Below, one piece after another: positions 24,204 through 32,937 of a stretch of 64,000 bases of DNA. Below the pieces are notes generated by a model. It made no database searches, was not told the origin of the DNA, and worked only from the letters and a program-made list of their open reading frames with translations. Source of the stretch: Bacillota bacterium. GTDB lineage: Bacteria > Bacillota > Clostridia > Lachnospirales > Lachnospiraceae. The stretch lies in contig JAFAFU010000030.1 of the NCBI GenBank assembly GCA_023423335.1, positions 124,001-188,000 of the forward strand, given 5' to 3'. Positions within the stretch are counted from its first letter, which is position 1; each line of letters starts with the position of its first letter. Both the position numbers and the translations under genes were made by a program.

Positions 24204-25184
24204 TTACTGCAGTAAGGGTTTTACCGGACGTGCTTCGATATAACCACGGTATCCCATTGGTGCCAATTGGAAGCGGGGCGCTTCTTCCGGTGCCCAAGCA
24301 AATCCGTACAGAGTAGGATCATATCGATCGATTGCCTCCATTACCTCTGAAACCTCTGACATAAAATTATCATCCTCATAGGGCTGTCCCTGAAAAACCA
24401 TCATCTTGCAGGGCGGAAGCTGTATGATTTCATAGCCCTCCGGTACCGACTTCTGATAATCAAGCGGAATCTCTACCCCTTGGACATAGAGCGAGGTCCC
24501 GGACTTGATGAGATGCTTCGGCAGCCACATTCCGATCGGTTCGTACAAAGCTTCCTTCACGCTGCTTAAAAACGCCCAGATATCACATCCAACCTCCCGG
24601 CAATACTCAAAATACTCTGTCGCCTTTATTCCCCTTTTAAGAAGAAGCTTGCGCTCCGGCCGTTCTACCACCTGTGTAAATATCATCTTTGTCTCTTTCT
24701 TCTCATCCATATTAATCCTCCATGCTGCCGACGCCCGCGTATCCCGGCACCAGCACAAATTTGCCGTGTGAAAATTTTTCACACTACTATCTCCTTGATT
24801 CAAAAATCGGTAGTAACTCAAGATACTGTGCGGCAGAAACAACTGGATTGGAGGTGCCTCCCTTCGGTATTGCCTTGGCGGCAAACCAAATTCCCTGGAG
24901 AATGCCCGGGTAAATCCTTCATGGGAATTAAACACAAAATCAAGGGCCACATCAATGATTGGATGCTTCTCATCTCTCAGTACCAGTGCCGCCTTCGACA
25001 GCCTGAATGACCTGATATAATCAAAGGGCGTCTTTCCAAGCAGCTCCTTAAAAATCCTTGTACTATGCCAAGGGGAATATCCCGCCGCTTCAGAAAGCTG
25101 CTTTAATGTAATCGGTTCATTTATATGGGCTTCAATATACTTCTGCATGCGGTCCGCCGCAACAATTACATCCAGATCAAACAT
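24204..25184 (-). CDS. AraC-family regulator with GyrI-like effector domain
   Basis: The 326-residue protein has two AraC helix-turn-helix motifs at the N-terminus: EPITLKQLSEAAGYSPWHSTRIFKE and, at 76-105, DVALDFVFNSHEGFTRAFSREFG with PPRQYRR. The C-terminal half (about 165-326) is a GyrI-like small-molecule domain, as in Rob/SoxS-type and BltR-type drug sensors. This order is the usual one for regulators of drug resistance or detoxification. GGAGGTAGAA precedes ATG 25184. Its target is not evident; no transporter gene is adjacent. Confidence 0.88.
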   Translation of the reverse strand: MFDLDVIVAADRMQKYIEAHINEPITLKQLSEAAGYSPWHSTRIFKELLGKTPFDYIRSFRLSKAALVLRDEKHPIIDVALDFVFNSHEGFTRAFSREFGLPPRQYRREAPPIQLFLPHSILSYYRFLNQGDSSVKNFHTANLCWCRDTRASAAWRINMDEKKETKMIFTQVVERPERKLLLKRGIKATEYFEYCREVGCDIWAFLSSVKEALYEPIGMWLPKHLIKSGTSLYVQGVEIPLDYQKSVPEGYEIIQLPPCKMMVFQGQPYEDDNFMSEVSEVMEAIDRYDPTLYGFAWAPEEAPRFQLAPMGYRGYIEARPVKPLLQ

Positions 25185-25463
25185 TTCTACCTCCAGGCCT
25201 CTGCCGTCAGGCTCTCATAGCAATCTGCCGTAAGATCAGTTTACAATATGGAAAATATTTTTTCTTGACTTGAATTGCTAAGCCGCCTTTTTCCATAAGT
25301 ACATATATACTCCTGAAAAGGGATAAATTGTATGACATCTTAACATAACGTTCACGATTTGTTAAAATCCATAACACATTTATTGGGTAAGATATTATCA
25401 GAAAAACAAATTACTCCGCCAATCAATAATAAATATAGATTTTTTTCATAAACCTCCCCCTAA

Positions 25464-25489
25464 AAAAGCCAACCTGACCGTTGGCTTTT
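25464..25489 (-). terminator. Terminator of the HIT-like gene
   Basis: AAAAGCCAAC pairs with GTTGGCTTTT over 6 nt, followed by TTT on the minus strand, 7 bp past the stop codon. The 310-bp gap 25185-25495 otherwise contains AT-rich DNA with no gene that I can support. Confidence 0.85.
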
Positions 25490-25495
25490 CCTCTG

Positions 25496-25957
25496 CTAAC
25501 GGAGCTTTATTAATTCCTGTATTTTAGCAGTCAACTGCGCCTTTAACTGTCCATACTTTTTCTCATTGAACTGATACTGCTCCAAACTCCAATTTTCTCT
25601 TGGATAATGCCATACCGGCATTATCCTGCGTCCGTCCTCTTCCCATTCATACCGGGGAAATACATGGGCATGCAAAAAAGCATCCGTATTCCCCAGAATA
25701 TCATAATTAATCCGAAGAGGCTTACATACTGCCGTAATCGCATCCCCCAGGATACTCATATCCAAAAGATAATCTTTTCTCTCAGACAGGGACAGCTCAT
25801 TCAGGCTTCCTACTTTCGGATATGCCAGCAGAATACAATAGCCCGGCAGAAATTGCGTATCTCCGATAACTGCAAATCCACTCTTCATCCTGCATAATAC
25901 CGTTGGATTCTCTCCCCGTAAGGCCGAACCAAACCGGTCCTTTTTCCATTCATCCAT
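25496..25957 (-). CDS. HIT-like nucleotide-binding protein
   Basis: The 153-residue protein has a HIT-family outline: GYCILLAYPKVGSLNELS, then NYDILGNTDAFLHAHVFPRYEWE. The active-site motif reads His96-Ala-His98-Val-Phe, so the third His of the classical HxHxH triad is replaced. Such proteins hydrolyse or bind (di)nucleotides such as Ap4A. ATG 25957 is preceded by GGAGG. It sits between the AraC gene and glyA, each with its own terminator. Confidence 0.75.
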   Translation of the reverse strand: MDEWKKDRFGSALRGENPTVLCRMKSGFAVIGDTQFLPGYCILLAYPKVGSLNELSLSERKDYLLDMSILGDAITAVCKPLRINYDILGNTDAFLHAHVFPRYEWEEDGRRIMPVWHYPRENWSLEQYQFNEKKYGQLKAQLTAKIQELIKLR

Positions 25958-26017
25958 TTGATTACCTCCGTATTTATTTCATGTAAATTGAAAGGGCTGC
26001 CATAAAATTGTTAGCTA

Positions 26018-26047
26018 CAGGAGAAAGAAGCTGATTCCTTTCTCCTG
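26018..26047 (-). terminator. Terminator region of glyA
   Basis: CAGGAGAAAG / CTTTCTCCTG form a 10-bp stem. Outer GGGCTG (from 25994) and CAGCCC (to about 26072) can pair around it. It lies 45-75 bp beyond the glyA stop. Confidence 0.7.
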
Positions 26048-26091
26048 TCAGATAACATCTTTAGACAGCCCGGATTATTCCAGTCAATATT

Positions 26092-27330
26092 TTAGTACAG
26101 CGGATATTTATCCGTAAGGGTCTTCACCATCTGCATGGCTCTTTCCCTGTTTGCATTCACATCGGTAATCAGCAAATGGATTGCTTCTGCCACAACATCC
26201 ATATCCTCTGCCTGGAAGCCTCTGGTCGTCACAGCCGCGGTTCCCAGACGAATACCGCTGGTAACAAACGGAGAAGCAGGATCATTCGGGATTGCATTCT
26301 TATTGCAGGTGATGTTGGCCGCATCAAGAAGCTTCTCTGCATCCTTTCCGGTAACCTTCATGTTCTGGAGATCAACCAGCATCAGATGATTATCCGTACC
26401 GCCGGATACCAGATGAAAGCCTCTCTTTATCAAACCGCCTGCCAGGGCCTGGGCATTCTCGATAATTCTCCTTGCATAATCCTTGAAGCTCGGGTCCAGT
26501 GCCTCTTTGAAGGAAACTGCTTTCGCGGCGATCACATGCATCAAGGGGCCGCCCTGGATACCCGGGAATACGGACTTGTTAAGCTTGTACTCCTCCGCAA
26601 ACTCCGCACTGGAGAGAATCATACCGCCCCTGGGGCCTCTTAGGGTCTTATGGGTGGTCGTGGTCGTTACATGGGCATAGGGAATCGGGCTTTCATGATA
26701 GCCTGCGGCAACTAAGCCCGCAATATGGGCAATATCCACCATAAGGAATGCACCGACTTCATCCGCAACTTCCCTGAATTTCTTAAAATCTATCTTTCTT
26801 GCATAGGCGCTGGCACCTGCAACAATTAATTTCGGTCTGCTCTCTATCGCGATCTTACGAAGGGCATCGTAATCAATAAAACCTGTTTCATCCACTCCAT
26901 AAGGAACAATATTATAATAGCTGCCGCTCATATTGACCGGGCTTCCGTGGGACAGATGTCCGCCATGGGCCAGGTTCATACCCATAACGGTATCTCCTGG
27001 TCTTAATAATGCAAAGAATACCGCCATATTGGCCTGTGCTCCGGAATGGGGTTGTACATTGGCATAGGTGCAGCCGAATAACTGCTTCGCACGTTCAATC
27101 GCAAGATTTTCCGCAAGGTCGACATATTCGCAGCCGCCATAATATCTCTTGCCGGGATAACCCTCCGCATATTTGTTGGTTAACTGGCTGCCCATGGCCG
27201 CCATAACTGCCTTGCTTACAAAGTTTTCAGAAGCGATCAGTTCGATATGGTCATTCTGTCTTCCGATTTCCAGAGATATCGCATTGGCTAATTCGGGGTC
27301 ATATGACTTAACTTCATCAAATGAGTACAT
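26092..27330 (-). CDS. glyA: Serine hydroxymethyltransferase
   Basis: The 412-residue PLP enzyme interconverts serine and glycine with transfer of a one-carbon unit to tetrahydrofolate. The start YSFDEVKSYDPELANAI, the substrate loop HIELIASENFVS, the HSGAQAN PLP site and the Schiff-base lysine in TTTTTHKTLRGPRGG are all present. The length is normal. AAAGGA lies about 10 bases before ATG 27330. It is transcribed alone. Confidence 0.97.
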   Translation of the reverse strand: MYSFDEVKSYDPELANAISLEIGRQNDHIELIASENFVSKAVMAAMGSQLTNKYAEGYPGKRYYGGCEYVDLAENLAIERAKQLFGCTYANVQPHSGAQANMAVFFALLRPGDTVMGMNLAHGGHLSHGSPVNMSGSYYNIVPYGVDETGFIDYDALRKIAIESRPKLIVAGASAYARKIDFKKFREVADEVGAFLMVDIAHIAGLVAAGYHESPIPYAHVTTTTTHKTLRGPRGGMILSSAEFAEEYKLNKSVFPGIQGGPLMHVIAAKAVSFKEALDPSFKDYARRIIENAQALAGGLIKRGFHLVSGGTDNHLMLVDLQNMKVTGKDAEKLLDAANITCNKNAIPNDPASPFVTSGIRLGTAAVTTRGFQAEDMDVVAEAIHLLITDVNANRERAMQMVKTLTDKYPLY

Positions 27331-27448
27331 TTCAATCCATTCCTTTCTTTGCTTTTGACTTCTACAGGATTATATCACATTAACTTAATAAAGGAAAGTG
27401 ACTTTGTAAAATTATACATTCTTAATTCATAATGATATCTAATCCGTT

Positions 27449-28396
27449 TTATAAGCTCCGGAAAACTTTTTCAATTGTTTCCCTGTCCGGGAAGCCTGCT
27501 GTAAATGCGGCCGCACTGCCCACGGCAACGCTATATTTCAGGGAATATTCATAATCCTTTCGGTCATAACCGTCCTTAAGATGTCCGTCACCGCAGCGTA
27601 ACAGAGCGGCTAAAAAACCTGCAAGCATGGCGTCTCCGGCTCCTACTGAATTGAGAACGTCACCTGCGGGAGCTTTCTGCCTCATTATTCTCCGGTCCGC
27701 ATCAATCAGGAGGGCGCCCTCTTCCCCCAGGGAGACCAGTACATTCCGGGCTCCCTCCTTCTGAAGCCGCATCGCATATTCAATGATACTTTCCTCCGTC
27801 CGTAAGTCCCGGTCAAAGAGTCTTTCCAGCTCCTGACGGTTCGGTTTCACCAGAAACGGCTTACAGGCCAGGGCATTCCATAACAATTTTCCCTCCGCAT
27901 CAATGACCAGCTTAACCCCTCTTTCCTTTACGAGTCCGCAGATATGGGCATAGGTATCCTCTTTACCTGGAAGCTGCCCGGGAACACTTCCCGAAAGTGT
28001 CAGGATATCTCCCTCCCGGATCGTATTCAGCTTACGATACAACAGCTCTATATCCGCCTGATCAATCATCGGTCCCTGTCCGTTAATTTCTGTCTCAACC
28101 GTATTATGGGTTTTAAGTTTTATATTAATCCGTGACATTCCCCGGCCTGCCGTCACAAAATCATGGGATAAACCCATGTCCTTCAGCCTGTCTTTAATCT
28201 GAATACCGGTAAAGCCTGCGGTGAAGCCCAATATTCTGCTCTCAATCCCAAGCTCCTTCAAGAGGACCGAAACATTGATCCCCTTTCCCCCGACATAAAG
28301 CTCTTCTTTTTCGGTTCTATGTAAATTACCTGGTATAAAATCCGAAACCCGTACCACATAATCGAGGGACGGGTTCAAGGTCACCGTATAAATCAT
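27449..28396 (-). CDS. fruK: 1-phosphofructokinase (PfkB family)
   Basis: The 315-residue PfkB-family sugar kinase shows TLNPSLDYVV at the N-terminus, the substrate signature VGGKGINVS, and the C-terminal ATP/catalytic motif NSVGAGDAMLAGF. These are typical of FruK, which makes fructose-1,6-bisphosphate; tagatose-6-phosphate kinase is the closest alternative. GGAGCGGAG precedes ATG 28396. No fruA PTS gene or DeoR-type regulator accompanies it; its upstream neighbour, 49 bp away, is cytidine deaminase, so it may be read with the nucleoside genes. Confidence 0.88.
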   Translation of the reverse strand: MIYTVTLNPSLDYVVRVSDFIPGNLHRTEKEELYVGGKGINVSVLLKELGIESRILGFTAGFTGIQIKDRLKDMGLSHDFVTAGRGMSRINIKLKTHNTVETEINGQGPMIDQADIELLYRKLNTIREGDILTLSGSVPGQLPGKEDTYAHICGLVKERGVKLVIDAEGKLLWNALACKPFLVKPNRQELERLFDRDLRTEESIIEYAMRLQKEGARNVLVSLGEEGALLIDADRRIMRQKAPAGDVLNSVGAGDAMLAGFLAALLRCGDGHLKDGYDRKDYEYSLKYSVAVGSAAAFTAGFPDRETIEKVFRSL

Positions 28397-28445
28397 AATC
28401 TCCGCTCCAAATCATAGGATTTGTGTCCGGCCTATAGCCTGACTG

Positions 28446-28937
28446 CTAAAGGTGATCCGGTCCGAAGCTCATCGGAAGCAGTTCCTCCAGGAAGTACATC
28501 AGGTATTCTTCTTCCGACTTTGCCAGGATCACCAGGAATTTATTCGGGTCAACAAACTCTCTCAGTACCTGCCTGCACACACCGCAGGGCGGACAATAAT
28601 CCAATACCATTCCATTCTTTCCGCCTACGATAGCAATTGCAGCAAACCGGTTTTCCCCCTCACTGATTGCCTTGGAAAATGCTGTCCTCTCCGCACAGAT
28701 TGTTGCTCCATAGGAAGCATTCTCAATATTGCAGCCGGTAAAAACCTTCTGTGAGGAGGTAAGCAAAGCTGCTCCGACCCTGAAATTGGAGTAGGGTGTA
28801 TACGCATTCTTAATTCCATCCATCGCTTCCCTGATCAGATTCTTGATGACTGACCGGCTGACCAGGCTCTGCTTTCCAATCAGCTCTCCCCTCTCCTGAG
28901 GCACGAGGCTGTTCTTCGGTTCATAATCATTCTGCAT
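28446..28937 (-). CDS. cdd: Cytidine deaminase
   Basis: The protein has 163 residues from ATG 28937, which has GGAGG about 6 bases upstream. The zinc site is complete: Cys81-Ala-Glu83 and PPCGVC with Cys118 and Cys121. The terminal LLPMSFGPDHL is the family end. It deaminates cytidine and deoxycytidine. About 34 residues at the N-terminus (MQNDYEPKNS onward) are extra compared with the normal 130-residue tetrameric enzyme. It lies downstream of deoC in a nucleoside-salvage run. Confidence 0.93.
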   Translation of the reverse strand: MQNDYEPKNSLVPQERGELIGKQSLVSRSVIKNLIREAMDGIKNAYTPYSNFRVGAALLTSSQKVFTGCNIENASYGATICAERTAFSKAISEGENRFAAIAIVGGKNGMVLDYCPPCGVCRQVLREFVDPNKFLVILAKSEEEYLMYFLEELLPMSFGPDHL

Positions 28938-29055
28938 AAATAACCTCCATAACACTCGGAAGAACACCGAATGAGCACCCTAGGTACGAATTTCGCAATT
29001 CTTCCTACGCGAACGTTTCTTATTCATTTTGTAAAGAGTTATCCATTCTTTAATC

Positions 29056-29721
29056 TTAATATCCGGAACCCTCTTGATTTTTCGCCAGCTTAACAATTCG
29101 GCTGGTTCCAAGTCGGGATGCCCCCAGTTCAATAAATTTCTCCGCATCCTCAAAGGATGAGATACCGCCTGCCGCCTTTATTCTTACACTGCTGCTGACA
29201 TGATTTGCAAATAATGCGATATCCTCAAAGGTAGCACCGGATTTGGAGAAACCGGTGGAGGTCTTAATATAATCGGCACCGGATCTGCTTACAACATCAC
29301 ACATCCTGATCTTTTCTTCCTCCGAGAGAAGACAGGTCTCAATAATGACCTTAAGAAGCTTTTCCCCGCAGGCTGCCTTAAGCTGCCGGATTTCTTCCAA
29401 CACCTGATCATATTCACCATCCTTTACCAGACCCAGGTTGATGACCATATCAATCTCGTCGGCTCCGTTACTGATCGCATCCTTTGCTTCATATACCTTC
29501 ACGGCTGTCGTATTGTATCCATTCGGGAATCCAATCACGGTGCAGACCGTCATTCTATCCTTCACATATTCCTTCACCTTCTTCACATAAGCGGGCGGAA
29601 TACACACGGACGCCACATTATATGCCATAGCATCGTCACAAATTTGTTTGATTTCCTCCCAGGTTGCTGTCTGTGTTAACAGAGTATGATCCACTTTTTT
29701 AAATATGCCTGTTCTATTCAT
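29056..29721 (-). CDS. deoC: Deoxyribose-phosphate aldolase
   Basis: The 221-residue class I aldolase cleaves 2-deoxyribose-5-phosphate into glyceraldehyde-3-phosphate and acetaldehyde. The Schiff-base lysine is Lys153 in YIKTSTGF and the proton-relay lysine is Lys124 in KVIIET. VKVYEAKDAISNGADEIDMVIN is also characteristic. AAGGA is about 10 bases before ATG 29721. It is preceded on the same strand by deoD, with a 237-bp gap holding a large nested palindrome. Acetaldehyde here is the same aldehyde expected from 5-deoxyribose in the 4-12 kb locus. Confidence 0.96.
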   Translation of the reverse strand: MNRTGIFKKVDHTLLTQTATWEEIKQICDDAMAYNVASVCIPPAYVKKVKEYVKDRMTVCTVIGFPNGYNTTAVKVYEAKDAISNGADEIDMVINLGLVKDGEYDQVLEEIRQLKAACGEKLLKVIIETCLLSEEEKIRMCDVVSRSGADYIKTSTGFSKSGATFEDIALFANHVSSSVRIKAAGGISSFEDAEKFIELGASRLGTSRIVKLAKNQEGSGY

Positions 29722-29758
29722 TGACTGATATCCTTCTTTTCTTAATTTTTTAAGATGC

Positions 29759-29950
29759 AGGCGTCAAAACCCTTCGAGCATCACGGCCTCGTCAATTTGC
29801 ACATTCACTAACTATATTGAAGTGATGCAGAACATAATTCAATGAGCAACTGTTATGAAGTCGTTGGTACTTAGGCCCTCTGCATCACACTATCACCAGC
29901 TAAACTGTGCAAATTGACGCACCATATTTTTAAATTTGCTTTTGACACCT
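29759..29950. repeat. 192-bp element of three nested inverted repeats
   Basis: The pairs are AGGCGTCAAAA (29759-29769) with TTTTGACACCT (29940-29950), one mismatch; CGTCAATTTGCACA (29790-29803) with TGTGCAAATTGACG (29906-29919), perfect over 14 bp; and GTGATGCAGA (29822-29831) with TCTGCATCAC (29879-29888), perfect. All share one centre near 29855 and the spacer lengths match on both sides (20 and about 17-18 bases). It fills the deoD-deoC gap. Confidence 0.8.
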
Positions 29951-29958
29951 GAATCTTT

Positions 29959-30666
29959 TTAAGCAATCTCTAAAGCAATCTCCATCATGTCGCGGAACGT
30001 AAGCTGTCTGTCTTCTGCAGACAGGGATTCGCCGGTAAATACATGGTCGGAAATCGTCAGAATGCAGAGGGCCTTCTTCCCTGCCCGGGCGGCATTCATA
30101 TAAAGCGCTGCTGCTTCCATCTCAACCGCAAGGATATTCATCTTCCGCCAGAGAGAATTTGCTTCCCTGTTATCATCATAAAAGGTGTCTGAGGAGAGAA
30201 TATTGCCGACCACGGTCTTAATGGTCAGCTTCTCGGCCGCCTCCACTGCTTTCCGAAGCAGGGTGAAGTCCGCAATCGGAGCAAAGGTTCCGGGCAGCTT
30301 ATACTGTGCGGCATAACTGGAATTCGTTGAAGCTCCCATTCCGATAACGACATCCCTGAGCTTGATATTCTCAGCGATTCCTCCGGCAGAACCGATCCGA
30401 ATAATGTTATCCACATCATAAAAATGATACAACTCGTAGGAATAGATTCCGATGGAGGGCATTCCCATGCCTCCTCCCATGACGGAAACCTTTTTTCCCC
30501 GATAGGTTCCGGTATAACCCAACATATTTCTGACTGTATTAAAGCATACAACCTCCTCCAGGTAATTATCCGCAATGAACTTTGCTCTTAACGGATCTCC
30601 CGGCATAAGGACTGTTTTTGCTATTTCTCCTGCTTTCGCTTCATTATGGGGTGTAGGTATACTCAT
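29959..30666 (-). CDS. deoD: Purine-nucleoside phosphorylase
   Basis: The 235-residue protein is a hexameric bacterial-type DeoD. It has TPHNEAKAGEIAKTVLMPGDPLRA with the phosphate/ribose site, GGGMGMPSIGIYSYEL, MEAAALY and the catalytic Asp in TISDH. It splits purine (deoxy)nucleosides with phosphate to base and (deoxy)ribose-1-phosphate. GGAGG precedes ATG 30666. It starts the deoD-deoC-cdd(-fruK) run, though no deoB phosphopentomutase is present here. DeoD can also act slowly on 5'-deoxy nucleosides, a possible but unproven link to the deoxypentose locus. Confidence 0.96.
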   Translation of the reverse strand: MSIPTPHNEAKAGEIAKTVLMPGDPLRAKFIADNYLEEVVCFNTVRNMLGYTGTYRGKKVSVMGGGMGMPSIGIYSYELYHFYDVDNIIRIGSAGGIAENIKLRDVVIGMGASTNSSYAAQYKLPGTFAPIADFTLLRKAVEAAEKLTIKTVVGNILSSDTFYDDNREANSLWRKMNILAVEMEAAALYMNAARAGKKALCILTISDHVFTGESLSAEDRQLTFRDMMEIALEIA

Positions 30667-30713
30667 AATGCTTCCTCCTTCTTCACTTTGGGCAGATTAT
30701 CTTCCCAAGTATA

Positions 30714-30742
30714 ATTTTAGCACTATTTCAATAAAAAGGCAA
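30714..30742 (-). promoter_or_regulatory. Candidate deoD promoter
   Basis: The minus strand has TTGCCT (30742-30737), a 17-bp spacer and TAAAAT (30719-30714), with a leader of about 40 nt before deoD. Confidence 0.5.
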
Positions 30743-30850
30743 TCCGGTTCGATTTCATTCCCTATTAAGTATATCATGCATAAAATATTTCTAAAGTATA
30801 CATTTATGAAGGATTTACATGTTTTTTGGGGAAAAAGCAAATTTACAACA

Positions 30851-30878
30851 TTGATTTCATTTCCGAACGTGCTATAAT
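30851..30878 (+). promoter_or_regulatory. Promoter of the MATE gene
   Basis: TTGATT (30851-30856), a 16-bp spacer and a perfect TATAAT (30873-30878) give a leader of about 65 nt. Confidence 0.65.
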
Positions 30879-30951
30879 CACAATAACCAACATGATGCTG
30901 CTTTGCAGTATCTTAAAGCTTCATTCATCAGACATGACGGGAGACTTACAA

Positions 30952-32346
30952 ATGCACAATTTATTATCTGTAAATAGTATGTTGAAGCCGAAGCAAATCG
31001 CAGGAGAACTGCCTTCTACCTCGGCTGCCTATAAAAATTTCTATAAAATAGCCTGGCCTTCGGCGCTGGAGGCCCTGCTGGTCGGGCTTGTCGGCTCCGT
31101 AGACACCATCATGGTAGGCACCCTGGGCAAAGGTGCCATAACAGCGGTTGGTATCACAAATCAACCGAAGTTTATTCTTTTGGCCATGATAACCTCCTTA
31201 AATATCGGTGTCACCGCAGTGACTGCCCGAAGAAAGGGCCAGGCAGACCAGGGCGGAGCCAATCAGGTCCTCCGATCCGGAATCCTTCTTTCCGCTATGA
31301 TTTCACTGGTCATGTCCTTGTTGGGATATCTGTTTGCAAAACCGATTTTATTGTTGGCAGGGGCAGAACAGTCCTACCTGAAGGATGCTATGGATTATTT
31401 CAAGATCATCATGATCAGCATACCGTTCCAGGCCTTGAATCTGACGATCAACGCTGCTCAGAGGGGCTGCGGTAAGACTAAAATATCCATGACCACCAAT
31501 ATTGTCAGTAATATCGTGAACATAATTTTTAACTATTTTCTGATTAATGGAATCGGCTTATTCCCTAAGCTTGGGGTTAGAGGGGCTGCGATTGCCACAG
31601 CCATGGGAGCCTGTGCCGCCTTCTGTATCTCACTGGCCACTTTGTTTAAGAAGAATAACTACTTAAGCTTCCGTCATAAATCCCGCTGGTCCCTGAAACG
31701 CCGGACCATTGGCCCTGTTGTCAAGGTCAGCGGCAGTGCCTTTGTGGAACAGGTTTTTATGCGGGTCGGCTTCCTGGCCTATGCTGCTATTATTGCCAGA
31801 CTGGGCACCACGGAATATGCTACGCACCTGATCTGTATGAACATCCTGAGTCTGTCCTTTGCCTTCGGGGATGGTCTATCCATTGCAGCCTCGGCACTTG
31901 TCGGTCAGAACCTGGGGGCCAGAAGACCGGACTTATCCATCATTTACGGTAAGGTTGGACAGAGGCTTGCTTTCCTTATTTCCAGTATTATATTTTTCGT
32001 ATTCCTGTTCGGCAGGACTTTCCTGGTATCCCTGTTCAGTACAGAGGCTGCGGTTCTTGCTCTTGGCTCTAATATCCTGATTCTGGCTGCCCTGGGCACC
32101 CACGCGCAGACCTCACAGGTCGTAATGTCCGGCTGCTTAAGAGGTGCGGGGGATACAAATTTCGTAGCCGCCACCTCCTTCATAAGCGTTGCTATCATCC
32201 GTCCCTTACTGACCTGGCTGCTTTGCTATCCGGTCGGATTAGGCTTGTATGGCGCATGGATAGCGCTGCTGCTGGATCAGGTATTCCGGGTGATCACCAG
32301 CTTCAGGCGCTTTTCCGGCGGGAAATGGTCTTCGATTAATTTATAG
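30952..32346 (+). CDS. MATE family efflux transporter
   Basis: The protein has 464 residues from ATG 30952, chosen because GGGAG lies 8 bases upstream and the length then fits the family; the frame runs 42 codons further upstream but through the promoter. Twelve hydrophobic segments fall in two halves, with family motifs ALLVGLVGSVDTIMVGTLG in the first and GDGLSIAASALVGQNLGA in the second. MATE pumps export cationic compounds or drugs with Na+ or H+. It is divergent from deoD and converges with the secreted-protein gene 1 bp away. Confidence 0.92.
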   Translation: MHNLLSVNSMLKPKQIAGELPSTSAAYKNFYKIAWPSALEALLVGLVGSVDTIMVGTLGKGAITAVGITNQPKFILLAMITSLNIGVTAVTARRKGQADQGGANQVLRSGILLSAMISLVMSLLGYLFAKPILLLAGAEQSYLKDAMDYFKIIMISIPFQALNLTINAAQRGCGKTKISMTTNIVSNIVNIIFNYFLINGIGLFPKLGVRGAAIATAMGACAAFCISLATLFKKNNYLSFRHKSRWSLKRRTIGPVVKVSGSAFVEQVFMRVGFLAYAAIIARLGTTEYATHLICMNILSLSFAFGDGLSIAASALVGQNLGARRPDLSIIYGKVGQRLAFLISSIIFFVFLFGRTFLVSLFSTEAAVLALGSNILILAALGTHAQTSQVVMSGCLRGAGDTNFVAATSFISVAIIRPLLTWLLCYPVGLGLYGAWIALLLDQVFRVITSFRRFSGGKWSSINL

Positions 32347-32347
32347 A

Positions 32348-32845
32348 TTAATGGGCCATCCGTATAATTATTTCACCGGTCTTCTGATCCACGGCATACC
32401 AGCCGTAGGTATAGGTATGCCCGATACCGGATTCCTCTTCGTCCACCACAAATTCATAAAGATGGATCAAATAATAGCGGTCATCCTCCAGCCCTTCACT
32501 GACCAGATAATAGTCTGCTCCTTCCAGCTTATAGTAGTACGCTTCGGATTCCCCGTCACAGGATACCTTGATAAAATTCGAGGCATACCGCTCCTTGACC
32601 CTGTCCAATGCCTCCATCTCGGTAACCGCCGTCATTTTTTTACGAAGGCTTAATATCCTGAATAATAAATCCTCCGGCGGCTGCGGAAAGGAAGATTCAG
32701 TGACTGTCTCTTCGGTCTGCGGTACTGCCGCTTTCTCAAATACACCGGCGGAATAAGCGGCCCCTTTGATATCCGTCCCCCCCGTAAACCCGGGTAAACA
32801 GGTAATAAATAATAACAGGAATAGACTCGTCCTTGTTCTCAGCAT
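32348..32845 (-). CDS. Secreted protein of unknown function
   Basis: The protein has 165 residues from ATG 32845, which follows GAGGGGGAC. An N-terminal signal (RTRTSLFLLLFITCLPGFTGG) is followed by a Thr/Glu/Pro linker and a compact C-terminal domain. That domain has YYYKLEGADYYLVSEG..DDRYYLIHLYEFVVDEE and ends TYGWYAVDQKTGEIIIRM, suggesting a small beta-rich, PepSY-like fold (inference). No family is recognised. It converges with the MATE gene. Confidence 0.6.
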   Translation of the reverse strand: MLRTRTSLFLLLFITCLPGFTGGTDIKGAAYSAGVFEKAAVPQTEETVTESSFPQPPEDLLFRILSLRKKMTAVTEMEALDRVKERYASNFIKVSCDGESEAYYYKLEGADYYLVSEGLEDDRYYLIHLYEFVVDEEESGIGHTYTYGWYAVDQKTGEIIIRMAH

Positions 32846-32937
32846 ATGAATGTCCCCCTCGCTATGATGCTTACTATCATCATAGCATCGGTTTACATAA
32901 TTTTCCATACTATTTGAACAATAATTATCGACGATTT

